Below, in pieces: positions 43,082 to 50,987 of a stretch of DNA of 64,000 bases. This DNA comes from M3 sp045133615. GTDB lineage: Bacteria; Bacteroidota; Bacteroidia; Bacteroidales; Muribaculaceae. The first letter of the stretch is position 1. Each line of letters opens with the position of its first letter. Below the pieces are notes generated by a model, which was not told the DNA's origin, ran no database searches, and saw only the letters and a list, made by a program, of their open reading frames with translations. Where the stretch lies: positions 1 through 64,000 of the forward strand of contig JBGUUQ010000051.1 in NCBI GenBank assembly GCA_045133615.1, in the 5' to 3' direction. The translations under genes and the position numbers were made by a program.

Positions 43082-43777
43082 ATGAGCATCGTTAGATACA
43101 CCGACGTCGAAATTCTGCGTAAAGAGCACGTAGTGCTCAAGCATGTCAACTTCGAACTGCAAGCAGGCGAATTTGCCTACCTCATCGGAAAAGTCGGAAG
43201 CGGCAAAAGCAGCCTCCTCAAATCCATGTACGCCGAAGTTCCCATATCGCAAGGTCACGCTCAAGTCCTCGACTTCGACATCGAGACCATTCGACGCAAA
43301 GACATCCCGATGCTCCGACGCTCCATCGGCATCGTATTTCAGGACTTCCAACTGCTCACCGACAGAAACGTCTACGACAACCTTCGTTTCGTGCTCGAAG
43401 CCACCGGATGGAAAGACAACAACGAGATTGACGAACGCATCGAAAGCGTATTGAAAGAAGTTGGCATGTTCAATAAAAGCTACAAAATGCCTCACGAACT
43501 TTCAGGGGGCGAACAGCAACGCATCGTAATCGCACGCGCTTTGCTCAATCGGCCCGCTTTGATTCTTGCCGATGAACCCACCGGCAATCTCGACCCCGCA
43601 ACAGGCGAACAAATCGTCCGCCACCTCCATCGTATCGCTCAAGACGGCACCGCTGTCATCATGGCTACCCACAACCACGCCCTCGTTGACCAGTTCCCGG
43701 CAAGAGTCATCCGATGCGACAACAAGCAGATTATCGAAGGAGCCTTTCAATCCTCATCCGAGTCCGATGAAAATTGA
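43082..43777 (+). CDS. ftsE: ABC transporter ATP-binding protein, FtsE-like
   Basis: A 231-aa ABC ATPase. Walker A GKVGSGKSS, Q-loop VFQDFQLL, signature LSGGEQQRIVIARAL, Walker B ALILADEPTGNLDP, switch His in MATHNHALVDQ. Size and the DRNVYDNL stretch after the Q-loop fit FtsE, which with FtsX controls septal peptidoglycan hydrolases. No ftsX gene is beside it here, so a different export partner (MacB/LolD-like) cannot be excluded. It is read with the his cluster. Confidence 0.82.
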   Translation: MSIVRYTDVEILRKEHVVLKHVNFELQAGEFAYLIGKVGSGKSSLLKSMYAEVPISQGHAQVLDFDIETIRRKDIPMLRRSIGIVFQDFQLLTDRNVYDNLRFVLEATGWKDNNEIDERIESVLKEVGMFNKSYKMPHELSGGEQQRIVIARALLNRPALILADEPTGNLDPATGEQIVRHLHRIAQDGTAVIMATHNHALVDQFPARVIRCDNKQIIEGAFQSSSESDEN

Positions 43778-43840
43778 CTCGCTATCAGTCAAATCTTCCA
43801 TATTTTTGACCGAAACAGCGGTAAATTGATGGCAAATTCG

Positions 43841-43848
43841 TATTTTTG
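43841..43848 (+). promoter_or_regulatory. -7 box of the lysC-lysA operon
   Basis: TAttTTTG at 43841-43848, 53 nt before the lysC ATG; no TTG at 19-20 nt upstream. Only the -7 half is supported. Confidence 0.45.
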
Positions 43849-43901
43849 CAAAAATTTTTCGACAGATATTAATAACTATCACAAATTATAATTTCTAAAG
43901 A

Positions 43902-45224
43902 ATGAAAGTCCTCAAATTTGGCGGCACCTCAGTAGGGTCGGCACAGCGAATGAAAGAAGTAGCTAAGCTCGTCACCGAGCGCGGGAAAAACATCATCGTA
44001 CTTTCCGCCATGTCCGGTACAACCAACTCTCTTGTTGAAATTTCCGACTATCTTTACAAAAAGAACATCGACGGAGCCAAAGAGACTATCAACGCTTTAG
44101 AGCGTAAATACGCCAAAACCATCGATGAGCTTTACAACTCGCAAGAGTATAAAGACAAAGCACTCAAAGAAGTTAAAGCTTGCTTCAACTATATCCGTTC
44201 ATTCACCAAAGACATCTTCACCCTTTTCGAAGAAAAAGAAATCCTCGCACAAGGCGAACTCATGTCTACGGCAATGATGAACCTCTACTTGCAGGAACAA
44301 GGCATCAACTCCGAACTGCTTCCGGCGCTCGACTTCATGCGTACCGACAAAAACGCTGAACCCGATGCACAATACATCAAGCAAAAGCTCAGCTCACAGC
44401 TCGAAAAGCATGCCGATGCCGACATCTACATCACCCAAGGATTCATCTGTCGCAATGCATACGGAGAAATCGACAACCTCCAACGTGGTGGTAGCGACTA
44501 CACCGCATCTCTCATCGGTGCTGCCATCAACGCCGAAGAAATCGAAATTTGGACCGATATCGACGGAATGCACAACAACGACCCCCGTTTCGTAGAAGGC
44601 ACCGAGCCCGTAAGCCAACTCCACTTCGAAGAAGCAGCCGAATTGGCTTATTTCGGAGCAAAAATTCTCCACCCCACCTGCATACTCCCTGCAAAGCTCA
44701 ACAACATCCCCGTCCGTCTGCTCAACACCATGCAGCCCGATGCTCCCGGTACACTCATCTACAACACCTCAGCATCATGCACCATCAAAGCCGTTGCAGC
44801 TAAAGACAACATCACCGCCATCAAGATTAAATCCGGCCGCATGTTGCTCGCCTACGGATTCCTTCGTAAAGTATTCGAAATATTCGAGACTCACCAGACT
44901 CCGATCGACATGATTACCACCTCCGAAGTCGGTGTATCTGTCACTATCGACAACGAGCGCAACCTCTCTGGCATTCTCGACGACCTCAAGAAATTCGGCA
45001 CCGTGACCGTCGACAAAGACATGGTTATCATCTGCGTTGTAGGCGACCTCGAATGGCAAAACCGCGGATTTGAAGCCGAAGCACTCGATGCACTCAAAGA
45101 AATCCCCGTCCGCATGATTTCATACGGCGGTAGCAACTACAACATCTCATTCCTCATCCGTAAAGAAGACAAAGTACAAGCGCTCAATCTTCTTAGCGAC
45201 CGACTCTTCAAAAACAAAAAATAG
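43902..45224 (+). CDS. lysC: Aspartate kinase (monofunctional)
   Basis: A 440-aa aspartokinase. N-terminal kinase: MKVLKFGGTSVGSAQRM, LSAMSGTTN, QGFICRNAYGEIDNLQRGGSDYTASLIGAAINAEEIEIWTDIDGMHNNDPR, AELAYFGAKILHP. C-terminal ACT repeats: ITAIKIKSGRMLLAYGFLRKVFEIFETHQTPIDMITTSEVGVSVTIDN and VICVVGDLEW. It makes aspartyl phosphate for lysine, threonine and methionine. It has no homoserine dehydrogenase part. lysA follows 23 nt later, so this isoform most likely serves lysine/diaminopimelate and may be lysine-sensitive through its ACT domains. Confidence 0.95.
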   Translation: MKVLKFGGTSVGSAQRMKEVAKLVTERGKNIIVLSAMSGTTNSLVEISDYLYKKNIDGAKETINALERKYAKTIDELYNSQEYKDKALKEVKACFNYIRSFTKDIFTLFEEKEILAQGELMSTAMMNLYLQEQGINSELLPALDFMRTDKNAEPDAQYIKQKLSSQLEKHADADIYITQGFICRNAYGEIDNLQRGGSDYTASLIGAAINAEEIEIWTDIDGMHNNDPRFVEGTEPVSQLHFEEAAELAYFGAKILHPTCILPAKLNNIPVRLLNTMQPDAPGTLIYNTSASCTIKAVAAKDNITAIKIKSGRMLLAYGFLRKVFEIFETHQTPIDMITTSEVGVSVTIDNERNLSGILDDLKKFGTVTVDKDMVIICVVGDLEWQNRGFEAEALDALKEIPVRMISYGGSNYNISFLIRKEDKVQALNLLSDRLFKNKK

Positions 45225-45247
45225 AAAAAACGTAGCCTTTAATTAAT

Positions 45248-46393
45248 ATGGCAAACTTTCCAATAGGGGAGTTGCAACAACAGCGCACTCCCCTTTATTT
45301 CTACGATCTAAGCCTCCTTCGACTCACTCTTGAGGCTATAAAAACATACTCTCCCGAACCTCACTACTGCGTTCACTACGCCATCAAAGCCAATGCCAAT
45401 CCGGTCATTCTCAAAGAGATATGCGCCGCCGGATTCGGTGTCGATTGCGTAAGTGGGGGAGAAATCAATGCCGCACTCGCAGTAGGCTTCCCCGCCGACA
45501 AAATCGTATATGCCGGAGTAGGGAAGAGCGATTGGGAAATCAACATCGGTTTAGACAACGACATCGCATGCTTCAACGTCGAGTCAGCCCCCGAACTTGA
45601 AATCATCAATCAACTCGCCGTAGCAAAAGGCAAAATCGCAAATATAGCACTCCGCGTCAACCCCAACATCGACGCACACACCCACCATTACATCACCACC
45701 GGATTGGCTGAAAATAAGTTCGGAATCTCGATGGAAATGCTCGACACCATCGTTGACAGATGCCTCAATCTGCCCGCCATCAATCTCATCGGCTTGCACT
45801 TCCACATCGGCTCACAAATCACCGACAATGCCCCCTTCCAAATCCTCTGCGAGCGCATCAACGCTCTCCAAGACCATTTTGAAGCAAAAGGCATCACCTT
45901 CCATAGCATCAATGTTGGAGGAGGTCTCGGCATCGACTACGACACCCCCGACGCAAACCCGATTCCCGACTTCAAAGGTTATTTTGAATCCTTCCGAAGC
46001 AACCTCAAACTACGCAGCAACCAACAGCTCCATTTCGAGTTGGGACGTTCCGTTGTAGCACAATGCGGTTCACTTATCACCCGCGTACTCTATGTAAAAG
46101 AAGGACTCGAAAAGAAATTTGCAATCGTCGATGCAGGTTTCACCGAACTCATTCGTCCGGCATTGTATCAGGCTCACCACAAAATCGAAAACATCACAAG
46201 CAACGCCCCCGTCGACACCTACGACGTAGTAGGACCCATCTGCGAATCAAGCGACTGCTTCGGTGAAAAAGAGCAACTGCCAGGAGTCTCTCGTGGCGAC
46301 CTTCTCGCATTGCGTTCCGCAGGAGCCTACGGCGAAATCATGGCATCGCAATACAACTGCCGCACACTTCCCGCATCATACTTCGCCGAATAA
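45248..46393 (+). CDS. lysA: Diaminopimelate decarboxylase
   Basis: A 381-aa PLP enzyme of the ornithine/DAP decarboxylase fold III family. The PLP Lys is in HYAIKANANP; CVSGGEINAALAVGF, LHFHIGSQI, NVGGGLGIDY, ELGRSVVAQCG and the C-terminal CESSDCFGEKEQLP (substrate Cys) follow. It makes lysine from meso-DAP. It forms an operon with lysC. The next host feature downstream is the prophage attachment site, 265 nt away. Confidence 0.95.
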   Translation: MANFPIGELQQQRTPLYFYDLSLLRLTLEAIKTYSPEPHYCVHYAIKANANPVILKEICAAGFGVDCVSGGEINAALAVGFPADKIVYAGVGKSDWEINIGLDNDIACFNVESAPELEIINQLAVAKGKIANIALRVNPNIDAHTHHYITTGLAENKFGISMEMLDTIVDRCLNLPAINLIGLHFHIGSQITDNAPFQILCERINALQDHFEAKGITFHSINVGGGLGIDYDTPDANPIPDFKGYFESFRSNLKLRSNQQLHFELGRSVVAQCGSLITRVLYVKEGLEKKFAIVDAGFTELIRPALYQAHHKIENITSNAPVDTYDVVGPICESSDCFGEKEQLPGVSRGDLLALRSAGAYGEIMASQYNCRTLPASYFAE

Positions 46394-46658
46394 AATATAT
46401 TGGCGAATACGTCAAGGATAACAGATGTCGATAACGATTGCGAAGCAATCATTAGATAATAGCCGGGCATTGAAGTGCTTTCGTACTTCAATGCCCGGTA
46501 TTTTCGCCTAAACAATTCAATTCTGAAAGAATTGTTATTGATTATCAATGAAATTACATCCATTCCTTTTGAAATTTCGAGCATCTCGAAGTCTGTTTGC
46601 AAATTAATGACACTATAACGAGAGAAATCACACAACAGGGCACACCTCCATAAGCCCT
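46394..46658. other. Intergenic region between lysA and the prophage left end
   Basis: A 265-nt AT-rich stretch without a convincing gene. It holds a triloop hairpin gattgc-gaa-gcaatc (46436-46450), then the large lysA stem-loop (46463-46498), then a weaker inverted repeat aacaattc/gaattgtt near 46513-46538. A 102-aa minus-strand frame covers it but runs through the hairpins and into lysA, and I reject it. Confidence 0.6.
46463..46498 (+). terminator. Stem-loop terminator downstream of lysA
   Basis: Perfect 14-bp stem ccgggcattgaagt (46463-46476) / acttcaatgcccgg (46485-46498), 8-nt loop gctttcgt, followed by TATTTTCG. The stem is strong, the T-run modest. Confidence 0.75.
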
Positions 46659-46686
46659 ATTTAACATAATGTAAGTTATAAGAAAA
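46659..46686 (-). other. Left dif-like attachment site (attL)
   Basis: Plus strand ATTTAACATAA (46659-46669), core TGTAAG (46670-46675), TTATAAGAAAA (46676-46686). Read on the minus strand the site is TTTTCTTATAA / CTTACA / TTATGTTAAAT, and the last arm is identical to the E. coli XerD half-site as I know it, so this arm is the host's XerD arm. By position the sequence left of the core comes from the host and the sequence right of it from the phage. Confidence 0.85.
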
Positions 46687-46692
46687 ATATTA

Positions 46693-46700
46693 TACATTTG
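46693..46700 (+). promoter_or_regulatory. Leftmost phage promoter, -7 box
   Basis: TAcaTTTG at 46693-46700, 29 nt before the first phage ATG. In the provirus the -33 position (46669-46671) reads ATG; in the excised circle, the phage's own arm would make it TTG at a spacing of 21 nt. The promoter therefore straddles the recombination site. Confidence 0.55.
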
Positions 46701-46729
46701 CTCTCGTAATTCTAAAATCATTTACAAAC

Positions 46730-46936
46730 ATGAACAAACAAACGAAAAAACAAATCGATTTTGACCGCTACGACGCCGTCAATTTACGCGCTGAACTTGA
46801 GATGCGCGATGATATTATTTTTGATTTGGAAGGCAAATATAATTCCCTTGTGATGTCTTACAACGCTTTGCTTGAATTTGTAAAAACCATTTTAAATAAT
46901 CCCGAACAATCAATTAAAATCTCAAAACTACAATGA
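46730..46936 (+). CDS. Small phage protein of unknown function (68 aa)
   Basis: First gene of the prophage. A 68-aa protein, MNKQTKKQIDFDRYDAVNLRAELEMRDDIIFDLEGKYNS..., predicted mostly helical with coiled-coil spacing in LRAELEMRDDIIFDLEGKYNSLVMSYNALLEFV. No membrane segment. Its stop (TGA) overlaps the ATG of the next gene, and a -7 box lies upstream, which supports translation. Small frames at this place are common in Bacteroidetes microviruses; no function is known to me. Confidence 0.7.
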   Translation: MNKQTKKQIDFDRYDAVNLRAELEMRDDIIFDLEGKYNSLVMSYNALLEFVKTILNNPEQSIKISKLQ

Positions 46937-47097
46937 AACGTATCCAACTTGTATCCATCCTCATGGCAACCGCCAATCGTCCTCAAACAATCGCCTTTGA
47001 ATCTTACGAAGCGTTCAGCAAGTGGCGCAACGAGAACTACAAAGACATTCTACAGTACACCGTCCAAGAAATCGACTTTGTATCAAATGAACTTTAA
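46933..47097 (+). CDS. Small phage protein of unknown function (54 aa)
   Basis: An ATG inside the previous stop opens 54 codons: MKRIQLVSILMATANRPQTI..., ending EIDFVSNEL. The phrase RPQTIAFESYEAFSKWRNENYKDILQYTVQEIDF looks like a compact alpha/beta domain. It overlaps the M15 peptidase start by 11 nt (47087-47097). The chain of overlaps argues for real, coupled translation. Function unknown. Confidence 0.7.
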   Translation: MKRIQLVSILMATANRPQTIAFESYEAFSKWRNENYKDILQYTVQEIDFVSNEL

Positions 47098-47467
47098 GTA
47101 TTTCGTACCCGCAGAGTTTGAGTATTCAGAGACCGCAAAACAATTAGGTATCAACAACAAGATACCTAATTGCTTGTGGCTCAACCTACAAAACCTCGTT
47201 CTAACGGTCCTCGACCCCGCTCGTGAGCAACTCGGCTGCCCCATTCGAGTAAACAGCGGTTACCGCTCTTTTGAACTCAATAAAGCCGTCAAAGGTGCTA
47301 AGAACTCCTACCACATGCAAGCCCGCGCTGCCGATATTGCCCCCATTGCCTATCGCAACACCTCTGAAGAATGGCAAAATAAACTTGACCGCCTTTATGA
47401 TATTCTTCAGCAACTCCCCCACACTGAATTAATTAGATATCCAAATTTTATACATGTAGCCTTATGA
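47087..47467 (+). CDS. Phage peptidase M15-family (D-Ala-D-Ala carboxypeptidase-like) protein
   Basis: I start at ATG 47087 (MNFKYFVPAEFEYSETAKQL); the longer frame from 46949 overlaps the 54-aa gene entirely and has a foreign N-terminus. The 126-aa protein has the M15 zinc site: Ser/His/Asp in KNSYHMQARAADIAP (His76, Asp83) and the last His in YPNFIHVAL (His123), with SGYRSFELNKAV before. Such proteins cleave peptidoglycan peptides and serve phage entry or lysis; they are known from Bacteroidetes microviruses. It has no signal peptide, so access to the periplasm would need a partner, and a 23-codon amphipathic peptide gene follows directly. Confidence 0.88.
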   Translation: MNFKYFVPAEFEYSETAKQLGINNKIPNCLWLNLQNLVLTVLDPAREQLGCPIRVNSGYRSFELNKAVKGAKNSYHMQARAADIAPIAYRNTSEEWQNKLDRLYDILQQLPHTELIRYPNFIHVAL

Positions 47468-47535
47468 AAAAAATCATCTCAATTCTCAACTTCATCATCA
47501 AGATTTGTAAAGCAATCTTATCCATTTTCAAATGA
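47464..47535 (+). CDS. Candidate 23-aa cationic amphipathic peptide
   Basis: ATG at 47464 overlaps the M15 stop (TGA 47465-47467); the frame ends TGA 47533-47535, overlapping the VP4 ATG at 47532. The peptide starts MKKIISILNFIIKI and ends CKAILSIFK. Polar residues fall at 2, 3, 6, 9, 13, 16, 20 and 23, every three or four residues, and all remaining positions except Ala17 and Cys15 are large hydrophobics, so it would form a strongly amphipathic cationic helix. The double stop/start coupling supports translation. It may be a lysis (holin-like) peptide working with the M15 enzyme, or only a spacer for coupling. Confidence 0.55.
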   Translation: MKKIISILNFIIKICKAILSIFK

Positions 47536-49136
47536 AACTCGAAAACTTTATAAGTAACTGCCGACAACCCCAAATCATCTACCGTAATGGACGGAGTATC
47601 TCCGTTCGTTGTGGTAGATGTCCTGATTGCCTCGCCTCCCGTTCCGCTCACCTCACTCAAATGTGCGTATCAGAGCAACGTAAATCTTTTGCTACCTTTT
47701 TTGCTACTCTCACCTATAACGAGTATAACATACCCCGCGCCCATGTTCTCCGTGAAACGCGTGATGATGGACGCTTACGAGTTACTTATATAGATAAAAC
47801 CTCACGCCCAACCAAAACCCGCGGATTTAAGCTACTCCCCGAATATAATACCCCTCTCGCCTCTTTCGATGTTGCCGACCCCGCCAACTTCAACGACTTT
47901 ATACAAAAATCTTCAATATTACCCAAATATGCCACAAAGAAACAAATACAATACTACAAGACACATGAAATTGTTCGCTATATCCGTAAAAAGGACATAC
48001 AGAACTTTTTTAAGCGCTTACGCTTCCGTCTTTCTCGCCTTGGCTACTCGCCGATTACGTTCTACGCTTGCGGTGAATACGGGCCCGACACCTTCCGTCC
48101 ACATTTCCACATCTTGCTACACGTCTATGACTCCGAAACTTCCGCCATCATTGAAAAATTTGTGCGTGAAAGTTGGAAACTTGGAACTGTACGTAAATTT
48201 TCCGCTGTTACCAAACCTTCGGACGTCTCAAGCTACGTTGCGGGCTATGTCAATTCCTTTACTCACCTCCCTCGTTATCTTAGGTTTGATGTCCTCAAGC
48301 CTTTTTCGTCGCATTCCGTTTACTACGGTACTTCGACTTTCGCACCACTTCGAGACTATCTTTATGAAAATCCCGACTGCTCCGCTTTTGAACATGATGT
48401 ACGACTACCTGACCAAACTGTTCATTACTTCCCTACCGCTTCGCTTATGCGTAGAATATACCCCCGATGCTACAACTATGACCGTCAAACTGATACGGAC
48501 CTACTTAAAATATATACATGCTTCACGAAACTATCACAAACGTACAATACAGACAAATGCACCGACCTCTCCTACTACCTCCTTACAGACTCCGACAACT
48601 TCTACAATAGAACCCTCCTTAACCTCCTCGACATAGGAACCCCCCAACAATCCCCCTACTACTCCCTCTCTACTCTATCTAATAATTACTCCTCCCTCAA
48701 TATAGATTTAATCCCCACTTCATGGGACCACTTCGCTACTCTCACCGAGAGTGAAATCGACGAATCGGTTTCACTCTCCTACCAACGTAAAATCTTTTCT
48801 CGTGTCTACTCCACTATTCTAATGTCCAAAAACTTCATAGAATGGAACTGTCAAAACTACTCTCCCCGCACCGTCTTGTCACTCATCAAGCAACACTATC
48901 AAAACCACAGACTCGACCAACTCCGCCAACAACTTGAAGCACTTCAAGAATATAACTTAATCACATGTAACGATGACTACTCACTATTTTACCCCGCTTC
49001 CTCGACTACCGACCATTACAACTCTTTACTCTCATCATCTTCTTATATCAAGCACATCAACCACCAAAAAGATGTAAAGTATGAAAAAATGATTAAACAC
49101 AAACAACAAAATGACGCTAACTTAATATTTGTATAA
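47532..49136 (+). CDS. Microvirus replication initiator VP4 (HUH endonuclease)
   Basis: A 534-aa Rep protein that nicks the double-stranded form to start rolling-circle replication. An N-terminal Cys cluster CGRCPDC (Cys27, 30, 33) is as in VP4 of gokushoviruses. The metal-binding HUH motif is PHFHILLHV (His191, His193). The catalytic tyrosines are in SSYVAGYVNS (Tyr235, Tyr239; the Y-x3-Y spacing of phiX174 gene A protein). The rest (about 290 residues) is not recognisable and rich in Ser/Tyr/Leu. It begins in the stop of the 23-codon peptide gene and ends 2 nt before VP1. Confidence 0.93.
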   Translation: MKLENFISNCRQPQIIYRNGRSISVRCGRCPDCLASRSAHLTQMCVSEQRKSFATFFATLTYNEYNIPRAHVLRETRDDGRLRVTYIDKTSRPTKTRGFKLLPEYNTPLASFDVADPANFNDFIQKSSILPKYATKKQIQYYKTHEIVRYIRKKDIQNFFKRLRFRLSRLGYSPITFYACGEYGPDTFRPHFHILLHVYDSETSAIIEKFVRESWKLGTVRKFSAVTKPSDVSSYVAGYVNSFTHLPRYLRFDVLKPFSSHSVYYGTSTFAPLRDYLYENPDCSAFEHDVRLPDQTVHYFPTASLMRRIYPRCYNYDRQTDTDLLKIYTCFTKLSQTYNTDKCTDLSYYLLTDSDNFYNRTLLNLLDIGTPQQSPYYSLSTLSNNYSSLNIDLIPTSWDHFATLTESEIDESVSLSYQRKIFSRVYSTILMSKNFIEWNCQNYSPRTVLSLIKQHYQNHRLDQLRQQLEALQEYNLITCNDDYSLFYPASSTTDHYNSLLSSSSYIKHINHQKDVKYEKMIKHKQQNDANLIFV

Positions 49137-49138
49137 CT

Positions 49139-50965
49139 ATGGCTAATAAACTTTTTCAAGAACTAAACTTAAAGCATAACCCCTCCCGTAACGGTTATGA
49201 CCTCTCCGCACCTTGCAACTTCACAGCAAAAGCAGGCGAACTCCTCCCAATCTTCCACCGTACCGTAATGCCCGGTGAAAAATTCCGCATCCGTAAATCA
49301 CACTTTACCCGCACCTCCTCCGTTAACACAGCTGCACAAACCCAAATTAAAGAGTACTTCGACTTCTTCTTTGTGCCTTACCGCTTACTTTGGAAAGAAT
49401 CTCCCCAAATTCTCACCAACAATCTTAAGAACCCCGTTACCGCTACCTCTCCCACCTCCAACCGCTCTATCGGTACCGCTACCCCCCAATTCGACTACGA
49501 AGCATGGCGCGACTCCGGACTTTCCATCCTTTCAACGCTTAAAAACGAATTCGGCTATAACCGTGCTGCCCTCTCCGCAAAGCTATTGAATCATCTTGGC
49601 TTCCCCTACATCTCCTCCGACCAAATTAAGGACCACGATTTCGATGACTACTACGGACCTCAGTACCTCTCCGCTTATCCCCTACTCGCGTATCAATGCA
49701 TCTATTATAGTTTCTTCCGTAACACACAATGGGAAACTAATCAACCCTATAACTATAATGTAGACTATCTTGGTACCTCCGCTATTCTTCCTATCGACTT
49801 TGCCCTTTCCTCCTCATGGATTAACTATTGGAACAATCCTACCCTCTTTGACATCCGCTACGCCAACTACCCTAAAGACCTAATTTTCGGTGTATTCCCC
49901 GACGCCCAATTTGGTGACGAAGCCGTTGTCGACATCACCGGTTCTACTGTTGCATCCGACGACATTACCAACAATCCCGTAGTTGACTCCGACGGAAATG
50001 CCGTTACTGTCAATCCCAACGTTATCACCACAACCGCCGGCTCTTCAGATTCCCGCTATTACGCCAAAGGACTCCTCGACTCTACTGCCGACGGCTCACT
50101 TTATGCCCAACTCTCATCTCTCGAACAATCCTTGACCGCCAATTTCTCTATCCTTGAACTCCGCAAAGCACAATTTTTGCAAAAGTATAAAGAAATCATC
50201 GGCTCCGGACGAAACGATTACAAAGCACGTATCGAAAAAATTTTCGGTACCTCCGTCTCTGACACCCTCGCCAATATACCTATCTACCTCGGTGGCGCCT
50301 CCTCCGTTGTCAAAATCTCCGAAGTAACAAACAGTAACCTCGCTGACGAAGACTCTGAAGCCCTTATCAAAGGAAAAGGTACCGGCTCAGGTGACTCCGA
50401 CCTAATCGAATTTGAAGTACCCGCAGAACATGGACTAATCATGTGTATTTACCACTGCCAACCCGTTGTAGAATACTCCTTGACCGCCCTCCATTTCGAC
50501 CTCGTTAAGACCGAATATGACGACTACGCCAATCCTATTTTCGACCAACTTGGCTTCGAAGAACTTCCGAGCTACTTCCTTGACTGTACAATCCCCCATG
50601 CTTATGATTATACTTCAGGCGGAACCCGCTACACAGGTGTAAATAACCTTGGCTACACTACCCGCTATTATGATTATAAGACCTCCCTTGGTCAAACCCT
50701 TGGCGACCTCCGCGAAACTGATGTTAATTGGATAGCTCCCGTAAATCTCGACTATCTCAAAAACTACGTCTCAAACAATCGCTTATACATTAACGCCAAC
50801 TTCTTTAAAGTAAACCCCGCTATCCTTGACCCCATTTTCTACCGTCAAGTTGGAACCTCCAACACTATCGACCGAGACTATGTAACCTCCGACCAATTCA
50901 AAGTATTTTGCAACTTTGAAGTAAATGCAGTTCGTCCCCTCGACTACAACGGTGTACCCTATTAA
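49139..50965 (+). CDS. Microvirus major capsid protein VP1
   Basis: A 608-aa capsid protein. The N-terminal part is typical of microvirus VP1: CNFTAKAGELLPIFHRTVMPGEKFRIRKSHFTRTSSVNTAAQTQIKEYFDFFFVPYRLLWK. The C-terminal part closes the jelly roll (DRDYVTSDQFKVFCNFEVNAVRPLDYNGVPY). The Gly/Asp/Ser/Thr-rich region about 255-310 (VVDITGSTVASDDITNN..., AVTVNPNVITTTAGSSDS) may be the variable surface insertion that forms the spikes. Sixty copies build the T=1 shell. 2 nt after VP4. Confidence 0.95.
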   Translation: MANKLFQELNLKHNPSRNGYDLSAPCNFTAKAGELLPIFHRTVMPGEKFRIRKSHFTRTSSVNTAAQTQIKEYFDFFFVPYRLLWKESPQILTNNLKNPVTATSPTSNRSIGTATPQFDYEAWRDSGLSILSTLKNEFGYNRAALSAKLLNHLGFPYISSDQIKDHDFDDYYGPQYLSAYPLLAYQCIYYSFFRNTQWETNQPYNYNVDYLGTSAILPIDFALSSSWINYWNNPTLFDIRYANYPKDLIFGVFPDAQFGDEAVVDITGSTVASDDITNNPVVDSDGNAVTVNPNVITTTAGSSDSRYYAKGLLDSTADGSLYAQLSSLEQSLTANFSILELRKAQFLQKYKEIIGSGRNDYKARIEKIFGTSVSDTLANIPIYLGGASSVVKISEVTNSNLADEDSEALIKGKGTGSGDSDLIEFEVPAEHGLIMCIYHCQPVVEYSLTALHFDLVKTEYDDYANPIFDQLGFEELPSYFLDCTIPHAYDYTSGGTRYTGVNNLGYTTRYYDYKTSLGQTLGDLRETDVNWIAPVNLDYLKNYVSNNRLYINANFFKVNPAILDPIFYRQVGTSNTIDRDYVTSDQFKVFCNFEVNAVRPLDYNGVPY

Positions 50966-50987
50966 TTAACTTTTTAAATTATTCATT

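Noticed and set aside
46327..46635. 102-aa minus-strand frame between lysA and the prophage
   Set aside because: It overlaps the lysA 3' end and runs through two perfect hairpins; composition looks random, and there is no promoter or domain.
46949..47086. N-terminal extension of the M15 peptidase frame
   Set aside because: The extension overlaps the 54-aa gene in another frame and has no family counterpart; ATG 47087 matches the family start.
49275..49589. 104-codon alternative frame inside VP1
   Set aside because: Pro/Thr/Ser-rich translation caused by the pyrimidine-rich VP1 codons; no start context or hydrophobic domain.
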